This document shows, one piece after another, positions 17,198-29,056 of a stretch of 64,000 bases of DNA. The notes beneath the pieces were generated by a model. That model saw nothing but the letters and a program-made list of their open reading frames with translations, was not told the DNA's origin and made no database searches. A program made the translations under genes and the position numbers. This DNA comes from CAVPEV01 sp963703555 (GTDB taxonomy: Bacteria > Actinomycetota > Actinomycetes > Actinomycetales > Cellulomonadaceae), in assembly GCA_963703555.1 (NCBI GenBank), contig CAVPEV010000044.1:107982-171981 (forward strand). Reading direction: 5' to 3'. Numbering within the stretch: the first letter of the stretch is position 1; each line of letters begins with the position of its first letter.

Positions 17198-17989
17198 TCA
17201 GCGCGCCGCGCTCGGGTCCGGCGAGGGGAAGAGGCGCAGCCGGTGGTCCGGGGTGAACAGTCGCCGGACGAGACCCAGGACCACCACCGCGGTCGTGCTC
17301 GCCACCGAACCCAGCACCAGGAACATCACGACCGACTGCAGCATCACCGCGTCCGCCGGGGACACCCCGGCGAGGATGAGGCCGGTCATGGCGCCCGGCA
17401 GGAACACCAGGCCGGTGGCCTTCGTCGTCTCGATCTGCGGGGACAGGGCAGCCCGCAGCGCGATGCGCACGTACGGGGTGGCGGCCACCCGCGACGGCAG
17501 GCCGAGGGCAAGCCGGGCCTCGACCTCGTCACGCTTGTCGCGGAGCTCATCGACCAGCCGCCGCGCGACCAGGACCGTCGCGGTCATGGCGTTGCCGACC
17601 ATCATCCCGGCGATCGGCACGATCGTGCGGCCCTGGGCCGGCAGCACGCCGAACCCGAAGATCACGCCCAGGGTGATCACCGCGGCGACGGCGAATGCGG
17701 CGATGGTCAGCGGGGCGATGCCCGGGACCTCGGGAGCGCGCCGGCGCGCCACGGTGCCGGCGTAGGCGATCATCGCCACGACCCACAGCCACGACCAGAC
17801 CAGCGGCGTCTCCGGGCGGACCAGCGCCGTCAGGGCGAGCCCGACCAGTCCCAGCTGGACCACGGCCCGTACCGCCGCCCAGAGGATCTCGCGCTCCAGC
17901 CCCAGCCGGCGCCAGACCGAGATGCCGACCGCCACGGCGACCAGCACCAGCGAGGTCGCCAGACCACCCAGGCTCACCGGACCGTTCAC
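17198..17989 (-). CDS. fetB: FetB/UPF0014 metal-export permease
   Basis: The 263-residue protein has about seven transmembrane helices. It shows the UPF0014 core IVPIAGMMVGNAMTATVLVARRL and the KATGLVFLPGAMTGLILAG segment. The E. coli homologue FetB acts with FetA in iron efflux and oxidative stress resistance. The GTG start overlaps the end of the ATPase gene (GTGA), so the two subunits are co-translated. Metal specificity cannot be read from the sequence; proximity to copper genes could mean a different metal. Confidence 0.88.
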   Translation of the reverse strand: MNGPVSLGGLATSLVLVAVAVGISVWRRLGLEREILWAAVRAVVQLGLVGLALTALVRPETPLVWSWLWVVAMIAYAGTVARRRAPEVPGIAPLTIAAFAVAAVITLGVIFGFGVLPAQGRTIVPIAGMMVGNAMTATVLVARRLVDELRDKRDEVEARLALGLPSRVAATPYVRIALRAALSPQIETTKATGLVFLPGAMTGLILAGVSPADAVMLQSVVMFLVLGSVASTTAVVVLGLVRRLFTPDHRLRLFPSPDPSAAR

Positions 17990-18669
17990 CGTGCCTCCTC
18001 CGCCGCGGCGCCACCGTCGCGCACCTCGGTCATCCCGACGCAGCGGCCCCGCTCCACCCGGAGCACCCGGTCGGCGACGCGGTCGACCTGGCCGGGGTCG
18101 TGACTGACCCACAGGGCGGCCAGGCCGTGGGCCACCAGGGCGAGCACGGTCGCCTCGACGGCCCGGCCGGCCTCCTCGTCGAGCGCAGAGGTCGGCTCGT
18201 CGAGCAGCAGGATCTCCGGGGCGGTGATCAAGGTCCGGGCCAGGCACACCCGCTGCGACTCGCCGCCGGACAGCGCCCCCGCGTCCCGGTCGGCGTAGTC
18301 CTGGCCGAGCCCCACGCGGTCGAGCACGTCGCGCAGCTCGTCGGGCGTCGCACCGGGCCGGGCGGTCAGCAGGTTGTCGGTGACCGAGCCGGGGAACGGC
18401 GTCGGCCGCTGGAAGACCATGCCGACGCGTCGACGCAGCTGCAGGGGGTCGAGCCCGGCCACGTCCGCACCGTCGAACAGGACCCGCCCCCGCGCCGGGA
18501 CCTCCAGGCGGTTGCACAGCCGCAGCAGCGTGGACTTGCCGGCGCCGGACGGGCCGGTGACAGCCGTCACCCCGTGGCCGGGGACCTGGGCCGACAGGCC
18601 GTCAAGGGCGCGGACGCCGGCCCGCTCGACGACGACGTCCTCGAACACGAAACCCCCGGCGCCCGGCAC
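17986..18669 (-). CDS. fetA: FetA-type ABC transporter ATPase
   Basis: The 227-residue ATP-binding subunit has Walker A GPSGAGKSTLLRL, Q-loop VFQRPTPFPG, signature LSGGESQRVCLARTL, Walker B ILLLDEPTSALDEE and an H-loop His in WVSHDPGQ. The GTG chosen follows AGGAGGAG by about 8 bases; a much longer open frame upstream lacks ABC sequence. It pairs with the overlapping fetB. Confidence 0.9.
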   Translation of the reverse strand: MPGAGGFVFEDVVVERAGVRALDGLSAQVPGHGVTAVTGPSGAGKSTLLRLCNRLEVPARGRVLFDGADVAGLDPLQLRRRVGMVFQRPTPFPGSVTDNLLTARPGATPDELRDVLDRVGLGQDYADRDAGALSGGESQRVCLARTLITAPEILLLDEPTSALDEEAGRAVEATVLALVAHGLAALWVSHDPGQVDRVADRVLRVERGRCVGMTEVRDGGAAAEEAR

Positions 18670-18864
18670 CCGACCACGCTCCTCCTCGCCGACGGCCCTC
18701 GGGAGCGGTCCACCCGGGGCCCGGACGAGCCTACCCAGCAGCTGCGCGGCCCCGGACCGGCGCTGCGAACCGTCGCCGTGCACGGGTAGGTTGACCGGGC
18801 CGGTGGACACCCGGCTGACCCCGGCCGCGCCGCGGCCCTGCCCGAGGAGACCCCGCTGTCCCCG

Positions 18865-19635
18865 TTGCCCCGTCTGGTCGCGTTCGACCTCGACGACACC
18901 CTGGCCCCGTCCAAGTCGCCGCTGCACCCCCGGATGGCAGACCTGCTCGTCGCGCTGCTCGACGAGGTCGAGGTCTGCGTCATCTCGGGCGGCCAGTTCG
19001 GGCAGTTCCGCACGCAGGTCGTCGACCAGCTGACCGGGGCGCGTCCGGACGAGCTCGCCCGGTTGCACCTCATGCCGACCTGCGGCACGCAGTACTACCG
19101 CTACCGCGAGCCGCAGTGGGACCGCGTGTACGCCGAGGACCTCACCGAGGACGAGAAGCGCCGCGCCCTGGTCACCCTGGAGGACCGCGCGCGCCGGCTC
19201 GGGCTGTGGGAGGAGCGGACCTGGGGTCCCATCCTCGAGGACCGTGGCAGCCAGGTGACGTTCTCCGCGCTCGGGCAGGCGGCGCCGGTCGACGCCAAGG
19301 CGGCCTGGGACCCGACCGGGGCGAAGAAGTCCGCCCTGCGGCAGGCCGTCGCCGCGCTGCTGCCCGATCTGGAGGTACGGTCCGGCGGATCCACCTCCGT
19401 GGACATCACCCGGCGCGGCATCGACAAGGCCTACGGGATCGCTCGCCTCGCGGAGGTCACCGGGATCGACCTGGTCGACATGCTCTTCGTCGGGGACCGC
19501 CTGGACGAGGCCGGCAACGACTACCCGGTGAAGGCGCTGGGGGTGCCGTGCCACGCCGTCACCGGCTGGGTCGACACCGCCGACTACCTCACCGGCCTCA
19601 TCCCCCGGCTGCACGCGGCCCGCGCCCAGCGCTGA
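18865..19635 (+). CDS. HAD-superfamily (IIB, phosphomannomutase/Cof-like) phosphatase
   Basis: Motif I is FDLDDTLAPSK, with the nucleophile Asp and the acid Asp two residues on. Motif II is VISGG and motif IV is DMLFVGDRLDEAGND. The large cap between residues 80 and 190 and the final KALGVPCHAV fit class IIB sugar phosphatases or bacterial phosphomannomutase-like proteins. The start is uncertain. TTG at 18865 is used, but a CTG at 18856 has better spacing (5 bases) from the GAGGAGA at 18844-18850. Confidence 0.85.
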   Translation: MPRLVAFDLDDTLAPSKSPLHPRMADLLVALLDEVEVCVISGGQFGQFRTQVVDQLTGARPDELARLHLMPTCGTQYYRYREPQWDRVYAEDLTEDEKRRALVTLEDRARRLGLWEERTWGPILEDRGSQVTFSALGQAAPVDAKAAWDPTGAKKSALRQAVAALLPDLEVRSGGSTSVDITRRGIDKAYGIARLAEVTGIDLVDMLFVGDRLDEAGNDYPVKALGVPCHAVTGWVDTADYLTGLIPRLHAARAQR

Positions 19636-19675
19636 CCACCTGGCGGGACTCGGGACCAACGGCCCAGACGGGCGC

Positions 19676-19681
19676 TACCCT
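19676..19681 (+). promoter_or_regulatory. -10 box (TACCCT) of a leaderless transcript
   Basis: TACCCT ends 7 bases before the GTG of the membrane protein gene, and no Shine-Dalgarno sequence lies between. This is the spacing expected when transcription begins at the start codon. Confidence 0.45.
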
Positions 19682-19688
19682 GACCGGC

Positions 19689-20264
19689 GTGGACGCACGC
19701 GGGGCGCTACCGGTCGCCCGTGCCGGCCTGTCGACGGCGACGACCGTCGCCCTCGCCGTCGCCGGTCACGTCGCAGCCGGCGGCCACGCACCCTCCGGCG
19801 CCGCGGTCGTCGCACTGATCGCCGGCACGGTGCCCCTGCTCGCGCTCGTCTCCCGTGCGCCGCTGCGGCTGCGCAGCCTGGTGCCGCTGCTGGCCGGCCT
19901 ACAGGTCCTCCTGCACCGCGGCCTGGAGATCCTCCCGCAGACCTACCCGGCCGGATTGCACGTGCACGGCGCTCCCGTGCAGCTGGCCGCGACTGCGGCC
20001 ACGATGCCCACCTCGACCGCGATGCCGGCGGCCCACGCGGCGGCCGCGGCGCTGGCAGCGGTCGTCCTGGTCGCCGCGGACCGGGCGGCGCTCGCGAGCC
20101 GGCACTGGCTCCGCCACACGCTGCCGCTGCTCCTGGGTGCGCCCGCTCCGGCGGTGCGTCGGCTGTCGCCGGTGCGGGTGGGCGTCGGGCGCCCCAGCGG
20201 AACCGTTCCCGACCCGACCGGCTCCCGGCGCGGCCCGCCGGCCGGGGTCTGCGCCACCGCCTGA
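19689..20264 (+). CDS. Membrane protein of the CopC cluster, function unknown
   Basis: The 191-residue protein has about four hydrophobic helices (residues 10-28, 35-52, 57-72 and 105-130) and a basic Pro-rich tail. It has His in HVAAGGH, HVHG and HAAAAA, a distribution often seen in copper-handling membrane proteins. I do not recognise the family. The GTG start is supported by the adjacent -10 box. It precedes copC by 107 bases on the same strand and is probably part of that unit. Confidence 0.65.
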   Translation: MDARGALPVARAGLSTATTVALAVAGHVAAGGHAPSGAAVVALIAGTVPLLALVSRAPLRLRSLVPLLAGLQVLLHRGLEILPQTYPAGLHVHGAPVQLAATAATMPTSTAMPAAHAAAAALAAVVLVAADRAALASRHWLRHTLPLLLGAPAPAVRRLSPVRVGVGRPSGTVPDPTGSRRGPPAGVCATA

Positions 20265-20371
20265 GAACCGACCCGTCGCCGCCCGCATCGGGCGCCAGCA
20301 CGGCCGACGGCTCCTGCGCGGACGGCGCCCCGTGTCCCTGACGCCCGCTCCTGCCCTGCCGAGAGGCTCCC

Positions 20372-21061
20372 ATGACCATGCCCTGCCCGGCGTGCGCCCC
20401 TGCGCGCTCGCCGTCCTGCCCGACCCCCGGCCCCCGGCCGGCCCGTCCGGGACGCACCGCCCTGCGGGTGGTCGCCACCGATCTCCTCGCCGGCGCACTG
20501 CTCGTCTGCGCGATCGTGGCGACAGCCGGCTCGCCCGCCGGCGCGCACGACAGCCTCGTGCGCGCCGACCCCGCGGACGGGTCGGTGCTCGCCCAACCCC
20601 CTGCGGCGGTGACCCTGGAGTTCTCCGACCCACCGCTCGACGTGTCGCCCCAGGTCGTCGTGCGCGGAGCCGACGGGGGCGTCGTGGCCGACGTCGTGCC
20701 CACGATCACCGACCGCACCGCCACGGCACCGCTGCCGCAACCCCTCGCGCCGGGCGCGTACACCGTGGCCTGGCGGGTCGTGTCCGGGGACGGGCACCCG
20801 ATCGAGGGGTCGCTCGGCTTCACCGTCCAGGGGCCCAGCACACCTGCACCGACGGCCTCGACGCCGCCAGCCGGCCGGGGCGCCGGCGCCACGCCGCTGC
20901 CCACCGCCGCACTCTCGGCGGTGCCGACGTCCGCCCCGACGTCGGGTCCCGGCACCGCCTCGTCGGGTCCCGGCACCGGCTGGTGGGTGGCCGGCGGCGT
21001 GCTGCTGGTGGCAGCCGTCGCCTGGGGGTTGCGCACCCGCCGGACCGGCGGTGCCGCATGA
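20372..21061 (+). CDS. copC: CopC-domain copper-binding protein
   Basis: After a signal peptide ending SPAGA, the mature protein begins with the Cu-binding His of HDSLVRADPADGSVL. The CopC beta-barrel follows (VTLEFSDPPLDVSPQV, AWRVVSGDGHPIEGSLGF with the second conserved His). A Pro/Thr/Ala linker of about 60 residues and a C-terminal transmembrane helix (WVAGGVLLVAAVAWGL) tether it to the outer face of the membrane. The stop overlaps the next start (ATGA). Confidence 0.9.
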   Translation: MTMPCPACAPARSPSCPTPGPRPARPGRTALRVVATDLLAGALLVCAIVATAGSPAGAHDSLVRADPADGSVLAQPPAAVTLEFSDPPLDVSPQVVVRGADGGVVADVVPTITDRTATAPLPQPLAPGAYTVAWRVVSGDGHPIEGSLGFTVQGPSTPAPTASTPPAGRGAGATPLPTAALSAVPTSAPTSGPGTASSGPGTGWWVAGGVLLVAAVAWGLRTRRTGGAA

Positions 21062-21648
21062 GTGCCCCGAACCGCAGACCGCGGCTCCACGCCTCGCCTC
21101 GGGTCGGTGCTCTGCACGCCGTCCTCGGGGTGGCGCTCGCGGTCCTCACGCCGGCGGCCTGCTCCGGCCCATCGCAACCGGCCGACGTGGCCACCCCGAC
21201 GACGAGCCCGACGCCGTCAGCCGGGTCGACCACGACCGGTCGGGCGACCGCCGGGCTCGTCGTCCGGGATGCGTGGGTCAAGGCCGCCGACAGCGGGATG
21301 ACTGCGGTCTTCGCCACCCTGGTCAACGACTCCGACCACGACGTGCACATCGTCGGCGCCACCTCGACGGCCGCCGCAATGGTCGAGCTGCACGAGACGG
21401 TGCCCGACGGTGCCGGCGGCACCGTCATGCGCCAGCTGCCCCAGGGGTTCGCCGTCCCCGCCGGAGGTACCCGCACGCTGGACCCGGGGGGCGACCACAT
21501 CATGCTGATGGACCTCACCGCACCCGTCCTGCCGGGCACCGAGGTCACGGTGGCGCTGCGGACCGAGGACGGCGGGACGCTGCCACTCATCGCGGTCGCG
21601 CGCAGCTACGCCGGCGCCCAGGAGCACTACATGGGGCCCACACCGTGA
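21058..21648 (+). CDS. PCu(A)C copper chaperone lipoprotein
   Basis: The 196-residue exported protein has a lipobox-like TPAAC near residue 35, a Ser/Thr linker and a PCu(A)C (DUF461) domain. The Cu+ ligands are all visible: His in VELHETV, Met in GTVMRQLPQG, then His and Met in GDHIMLMDL. This family delivers Cu+ to the CuA site of cytochrome oxidase or buffers extracytoplasmic copper. It overlaps both copC and the DyP peroxidase gene by four bases, giving a tight three-gene unit. Confidence 0.9.
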   Translation: MSAPNRRPRLHASPRVGALHAVLGVALAVLTPAACSGPSQPADVATPTTSPTPSAGSTTTGRATAGLVVRDAWVKAADSGMTAVFATLVNDSDHDVHIVGATSTAAAMVELHETVPDGAGGTVMRQLPQGFAVPAGGTRTLDPGGDHIMLMDLTAPVLPGTEVTVALRTEDGGTLPLIAVARSYAGAQEHYMGPTP

Positions 21649-22895
21649 CCGAGCAACGGATCGGCCGCCGCGCGGTCCTCCAGGGCGGGCTCGCGGCGGC
21701 CGCCGGGGCGCTGGTCGGGGTCGGTGGCCGCGCGGCATGGGACAGCAGCCGTGGCGACGGATCAGGACCGCCGTCGGTGCCGACCCGTGGCGAGCCGGCG
21801 ATCCCGCAGCCGGATGCTGCGGGTGCCGCCACCGTGGCGTTCCACGGCGCACGGCAGGCCGGGGTCGGCACGCCGGCCCAGGCCTTCGCCTGGTTCGTGG
21901 CCCTGGACCTGTTCCCCGGCACGGACCGCGATGCCCTGGTGCGGCTCATGCGGGTGTGGACCGACGACATCCGTCGGCTGACCCGGGGCCGGCCCGGGCT
22001 GGCCGACGCCGAGCCGGAGCTCGCCGCCGTGCCGGCCCGGCTGACCGTGACGCTCGGGTACGGGCCCGCCATCTTCATGGCCGCCGGGCTGGAGCACCTG
22101 CGCCCGGCCTGGCTGGCCCCGCTGCCGGCCTTCGGCGTCGACCGGCTGACGGACTCCTGGTGCGGCGGCGACCTGCTGCTCCAGGTCTGCGCGGACGACC
22201 CGGTGACCGTGTCCCACGCCGTCCGGGTGCTCGCCGCCCAGGCCCGCACGTTCACCACGGTGCGCTGGGTCCAGCGCGGGTTCCGCCGCGCGGCCGGGAC
22301 CACCCGGCCGGGCACCACCATGCGCAACCTCATGGGCCAGCTGGACGGCACGCGCAACCCGGTGCCCGGCATCGACGACGACCTCGTCTGGCACGGCGCC
22401 GGGGCGCCCGCCTGGCTCGCCGGCGGCACCAGCATGGTCGTCCGGCGGATCCGGATGGACCTGGACGGCTGGGACCAGGTCGACCGTCCGGCACGCGAGG
22501 CCATCATCGGCCGCCGGCTCGCCGACGGGTCGCCGCTCACCGGGCGGCAGGAGACCGACGTCCCGGACCTGGACGCCGTCGACGCTCTGGGTTTTCCGGC
22601 AATCGATGTGGCGGCGCACATCCGCCGAGCCCGGGCGGCCGACCCGGCGGTGCGGATCCTGCGGCGGGGGTACAACTACGACGATGCGGGGGGTCCCGGC
22701 GCGCCGCCGGACCGCGGTCTGGTCTTCATCGCGTTCCAGCGCGACGTCACCGCGCAGTACGTGCCCCTGCAGCGCCGCCTCGACGAGCTCGACCTGCTCA
22801 ACCGCTGGACCACGCCCGTGGGGTCCGCGGTGTTCGCCGTGCCGGGCGGCTGCGCCGAGGGCGAGCACCTCGGGCAGCGACTGCTCCAGGCCTGA
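21645..22895 (+). CDS. Dyp-type haem peroxidase with Tat signal (EfeB-like)
   Basis: The 416-residue protein has a twin-arginine signal (GRRAVLQGGLAAAAGALVG). It carries the DyP signature GQLDGTRN containing the GxxDG catalytic Asp, and a proximal region ILRRGYNYDD with RGLVFIAFQRDV. Export via Tat means haem is loaded before secretion. EfeB-type members act with copper- or iron-transport lipoproteins; here the partners are CopC and PCu(A)C. The GTG start overlaps the PCu(A)C stop. Confidence 0.9.
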   Translation: MTEQRIGRRAVLQGGLAAAAGALVGVGGRAAWDSSRGDGSGPPSVPTRGEPAIPQPDAAGAATVAFHGARQAGVGTPAQAFAWFVALDLFPGTDRDALVRLMRVWTDDIRRLTRGRPGLADAEPELAAVPARLTVTLGYGPAIFMAAGLEHLRPAWLAPLPAFGVDRLTDSWCGGDLLLQVCADDPVTVSHAVRVLAAQARTFTTVRWVQRGFRRAAGTTRPGTTMRNLMGQLDGTRNPVPGIDDDLVWHGAGAPAWLAGGTSMVVRRIRMDLDGWDQVDRPAREAIIGRRLADGSPLTGRQETDVPDLDAVDALGFPAIDVAAHIRRARAADPAVRILRRGYNYDDAGGPGAPPDRGLVFIAFQRDVTAQYVPLQRRLDELDLLNRWTTPVGSAVFAVPGGCAEGEHLGQRLLQA

Positions 22896-22913
22896 CCGGG
22901 CGGGTGACCTCCT

Positions 22914-22935
22914 GCGGGCCTGCCCGCGGGCCCGC
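22914..22935. terminator. Hairpin between convergent DyP and reductase genes
   Basis: GCGGGCC and GGCCCGC form a perfect 7-base stem around an 8-base loop, midway between two converging stop codons. There is no T-run, as is usual for terminators in this GC range. Confidence 0.5.
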
Positions 22936-22947
22936 GGGGTCGCTCCG

Positions 22948-24183
22948 TCAGTGCCGAGGCCCGCCGACCTCGCTCAGCGGCACGTCCGGATCGGCCAGGC
23001 GTTCCCGGTCCACCGGCCCGGGCGCCCCGATGAGGGCGATGACGTCGTCCACGACGTCCCAGACGTTGACGTTCATGCCGGCCAGCACCCTGCCGCCGCG
23101 CAGCCAGAAGGCGATCAGCTCGCGTCCGGCGACGTCGCCGCGGACCACGAGGTCGTCGTAGCCGTCCGGGCCGACCCAGCCGACGTACTCCATGCCGAGG
23201 TCGTACTGGTCGGAGTAGAAGTACGGCAACCGGTCGTAGACCGCGTCCCCGCCGAGCAGCGCCGCGGCGGCGATGGCGGGCTGGTGCAGCGCGTTCGCCC
23301 AGTGGTCCACCCGCAGGTAGCGCTGCAGCACCGGATGCCAGGCCCGGGCCACGTCGCCGGCTGCAGCGACCCCGGGGGCCGAGGAGCGCAGGTGGGCGTC
23401 GACCACGACACCACGCTCGACGGCCAGCCCGGCCTGCTCGGCCAGTGCCGTCGACGGGTCTGCGCCGAGGCCGAGCACGACGACGTCGGCGTCCAGGGCG
23501 GAGCCGTCGTCGAGGACGACGGACCGGACCCGACCGTGGTCCCCGCGCAGCTCCCGCACGCCGGTCCGGGTGCGCAGCACCACGCCGTGCTCGCGGTGCA
23601 GTCCGGCGAACAGGTCGGCCATCTGGGGGCCGAGCACCTCACCCAGCGGCCGCTCCCCGCGCACGACGACCGTGACGACCGCGCCGGCCAACCGTGCCGC
23701 CGCGGCTACCTCCAGACCGATCCAGCCGCCGCCCACCAGCACCACCCGCGCCCCGGGGCCGAGGACCGACCGCAGCGCGTCGGAGTCCTCGACGGTCCGC
23801 AACAGGTGCACGCCGTCCAGCTGCGCGCCGGACAGCCCGCCCGTCCGCGGCGCCGCGCCGGTCGCCAGCAGGACCCCGACGTAGGTCCACCGGTGGCCCC
23901 GGTCGTCACCCACTTCCCGAGCACGGGTGTCGAGGTGGTCGACGGTGGCAGCCTCGACCACCTCCACGTCGTGCTCGGCGTACCAGGCCTCGTCGTGCAC
24001 CACGAGGTCGTCCCAGCCGGCGTCACCCGCCAGGTAGCCCTTCGACAGCGCGGGACGCTCGTAGGGCAGGTGCTGCTCGGCGCCCACCAGGACGAGGCGC
24101 TCCGCGTAGCCCTGCTCGCGCAGCGCCTCGACCCCTTTCGCTCCGGCCAGCCCGCCGCCGACCACCACGATCGTGCGCTGCAT
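22948..24183 (-). CDS. FAD/NAD(P)H-dependent ferredoxin reductase
   Basis: The 411-residue flavoprotein has two Rossmann motifs: VVVGGGLAGAKG at the start for FAD and VVLVGGGWIGLEVA near residue 148 for NAD(P)H. It also has the VAAAGDVARAW segment for flavin binding and a reductase C-terminal domain (YFYSDQYDLGMEYVGW). It matches ferredoxin reductases of dioxygenase and P450 systems. No ferredoxin or oxygenase gene is adjacent, so its partner is unknown. Confidence 0.9.
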   Translation of the reverse strand: MQRTIVVVGGGLAGAKGVEALREQGYAERLVLVGAEQHLPYERPALSKGYLAGDAGWDDLVVHDEAWYAEHDVEVVEAATVDHLDTRAREVGDDRGHRWTYVGVLLATGAAPRTGGLSGAQLDGVHLLRTVEDSDALRSVLGPGARVVLVGGGWIGLEVAAAARLAGAVVTVVVRGERPLGEVLGPQMADLFAGLHREHGVVLRTRTGVRELRGDHGRVRSVVLDDGSALDADVVVLGLGADPSTALAEQAGLAVERGVVVDAHLRSSAPGVAAAGDVARAWHPVLQRYLRVDHWANALHQPAIAAAALLGGDAVYDRLPYFYSDQYDLGMEYVGWVGPDGYDDLVVRGDVAGRELIAFWLRGGRVLAGMNVNVWDVVDDVIALIGAPGPVDRERLADPDVPLSEVGGPRH

Positions 24184-24302
24184 CCGTCCTCCTTGGTCAC
24201 GACCTCCTGGTGCGCCCGAGGGCGCACCCGTGCAGGACCGCCGTCGCGGACCTCACACCCATCATCGTGCGCCCTGTCGGTCCGGACTGGCATGGTGAGC
24301 GC

Positions 24303-26545
<2,243 letters not shown>

Positions 26546-26549
<4 letters not shown>

Positions 26550-29056
26550 CCGAGCACGTCACGTCGGAGCGTCGGCTGCCCGCGCCGGGCCGCCCGGTGC
26601 CGGTGTCCACGTACCGGCTGCAGCTGGGCAACGACCTCACCCTCGACGACGCCGCCGGCCTGGTGCCGCACCTCGCATCGTTGGGCGTGACGCACCTGTA
26701 CCTGTCGCCGATCCTCACCGCGGCGCCCGGCTCCACGCACGGGTACGACGTCGTCGACCACGACGAGGTGTCCCCCGTCCTCGGCGGCCTTCCCGCGCTG
26801 CGTCGCCTGGCCACCGCCGCACACGCAGCCGGTCTCGGTCTGGTGCTGGACATCGTGCCCAACCACATGGCTGTCCCCACCCCCGCCTGGCACAACCGTG
26901 CGCTGTGGTCCGTTCTCGCCGAGGGCCCGCAGTCGCGGTATGCGTCGTGGTTCGACGTCGACTGGTCCGCTGGCGACGGTGCGCTGCTCATGCCGGTGCT
27001 GGCCGACCGGATCGGCACCGTGGTCAGCCGTGACGAGCTGCACGTCGTCCACGAGCAGGTCCCTGGTGACGCCGAGCCACGCTGGCTGCTGCGCTACGGC
27101 GACCACGTGTTCCCGGTCCGCGAGGGCACCGAGTCGCTGCCGCTCACCGACCTCCTGGAGCGGCAGCACTACCGGCTCGCCTACTGGCGGGTGGCCGACG
27201 AGGAGCTCAACTACCGCCGGTTCTTCGATGTCGGCACCCTGGCGGCGATCCGGGTCGAGGACCCCGACGTCTTCGACGCCACCCACACCCTCGTGCTGTC
27301 CCTGGTCCGCGACGGGACGCTGGACGGGTTGCGCATCGACCACCCGGACGGTCTGGCGGACCCTGGGGGCTACCTCGCGCGCCTGGCCGAGCAGTCCGGA
27401 GGTGCCTGGGTGGTGGTGGAGAAGATCCTCGCCGAGGACGAGGCGCTCGCGGCCGACTGGCAGACGGCCGGCACCACCGGGTACGACGCGCTGTGGCGAA
27501 TCCAGCAGACCTTCGTCGACCCCGGCGGCGCGGCCGTGCTCGGCTCGGTGATGCATCACCTCACCGGGGACACGTCGGACGCGCTGCCGGGCCTCGTCGA
27601 GGAGGCCAAACGGGAGGTCGTCGACGGTGCGCTGTACGCCGAGGTGCACCGGCTGACCGAGCTCGCCGCCGAGATCTGCCGCGAGGACCTGCGACTGCGC
27701 GACCACACCTGGCGCTCGCTGCAGGACTGCCTCGTCGAGCTGCTCGTCGCCTTCGACCGGTACCGGGCCTACGTGGTGCCGGGCGAGACAGCGCCCCCGG
27801 ACTCCACCGACGCCGTGGAGCGGGCCGCCCGGCGGGCCCGGGAGCGCCTCGGCCCGGAGCGTGCCGCCACCATGGACGTGCTCGTCGACCTGCTGCTCGG
27901 CCGGGAGGCCGGTAGCGCCGGCCAGACCCGCAGCCCGCGCCGCGACGAGCTGATCGTCCGCTTCCAGCAGACCTGCGGGGCGGTGACCGCCAAGGGCGTC
28001 GAGGACACGGCGTTCTACCGGTGGACCCAGCTGGTGGGGCTGTGCGAGGTCGGCGGCGCGCCCGGCAGGTTCGCCCTCACGCCGACCGAGCTGGCGTCCT
28101 GGGCCGTGCAGCGTCAGGTCGACACCCCGCTGGCCATGACCGCGCTGTCCACGCACGACACCAAGCGCAGCGAGGACGTCCGAGCCCGGCTCGGCGTGCT
28201 CAGCGAGGCGCCCGCCGAGTGGGCGACGCTCGTCGCCGGGCTCCGGTCCGCCACGGCCCCGTACCGCGGCACGCTGGTCGACGGCCGCACCGAGAACCTG
28301 TTGTGGCAGACCCTCGCCGGTACGTGGACCTCGGACGGTCCGATGGCCGAGGACCGGGTCGTGACCTACCTGACCAAGGCCGTCCGGGAGACGCAGTCCC
28401 GCACGTCATGGACGGCGCCGGACCTCGGCTACGAGACCGCGGTCCTCGACCTGGCCCGGCACACGCTCGCCGACGACCACGTGCGCGCGCTGTTCGGCGC
28501 CTGGGAGGAGCGCACCCGGCCCGGCGTGCGGGCGGCGACGCTGGGCGCCAAGCTGCTCCAGCTCACGCTGCCCGGCGTGGCGGACGTGTACCAGGGCACC
28601 GAGGTCACCGCGCTCGCCCTGGTCGACCCGGACAACCGCCGTCCGGTGGACCACGCCGGCATCGCCGAGCGGCTGGCCCGGCTCGACGCCGGCGCGGGAC
28701 CGCGGACCCTGGCCGGGGAGAAGCTGCTCGTCACGTCCCGAGCCCTGCGGCTGCGACGGCGGCTGCCGGAGGCGTTCGTCGGACCGGACGCGGGGTTCGC
28801 CCCGCTGGCCCACTCCTCGGGCAACCTCGTCTCCCAGCTGCGCACGGTCGGCGACGAGCCGGCCGTCGTCGTGCTGGCGACCCGGCTGGCCCTGTCGCTG
28901 GACCGGCTGGGCGGCTGGGGGGTGCACACCGTCGCGCTGCCGGACGGCGACTGGCACGACGTGCTCACGGACTCCGTCGTGCACGGCGGGGTGCAGGCCG
29001 TCGGCCCGTTGCTCGACCGGCTGCCGGTGGCCCTGCTCGTGCGGAAGCACGGATGA
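26546..29056 (+). CDS. treY: Malto-oligosyltrehalose synthase
   Basis: The 836-residue GH13_26 enzyme shows STYRLQLGNDLTLDDAAGLV, HLYLSPILTAAPGSTHGYDV and VLDIVPNHMAV. DGLRIDHPDGLADP carries the nucleophile Asp, and VVVEKILAEDE the Glu. It isomerises the reducing-end alpha-1,4 bond of maltodextrins to alpha,alpha-1,1. Four-base overlaps with both neighbours show one translation unit for glycogen-derived trehalose synthesis. Confidence 0.95.
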
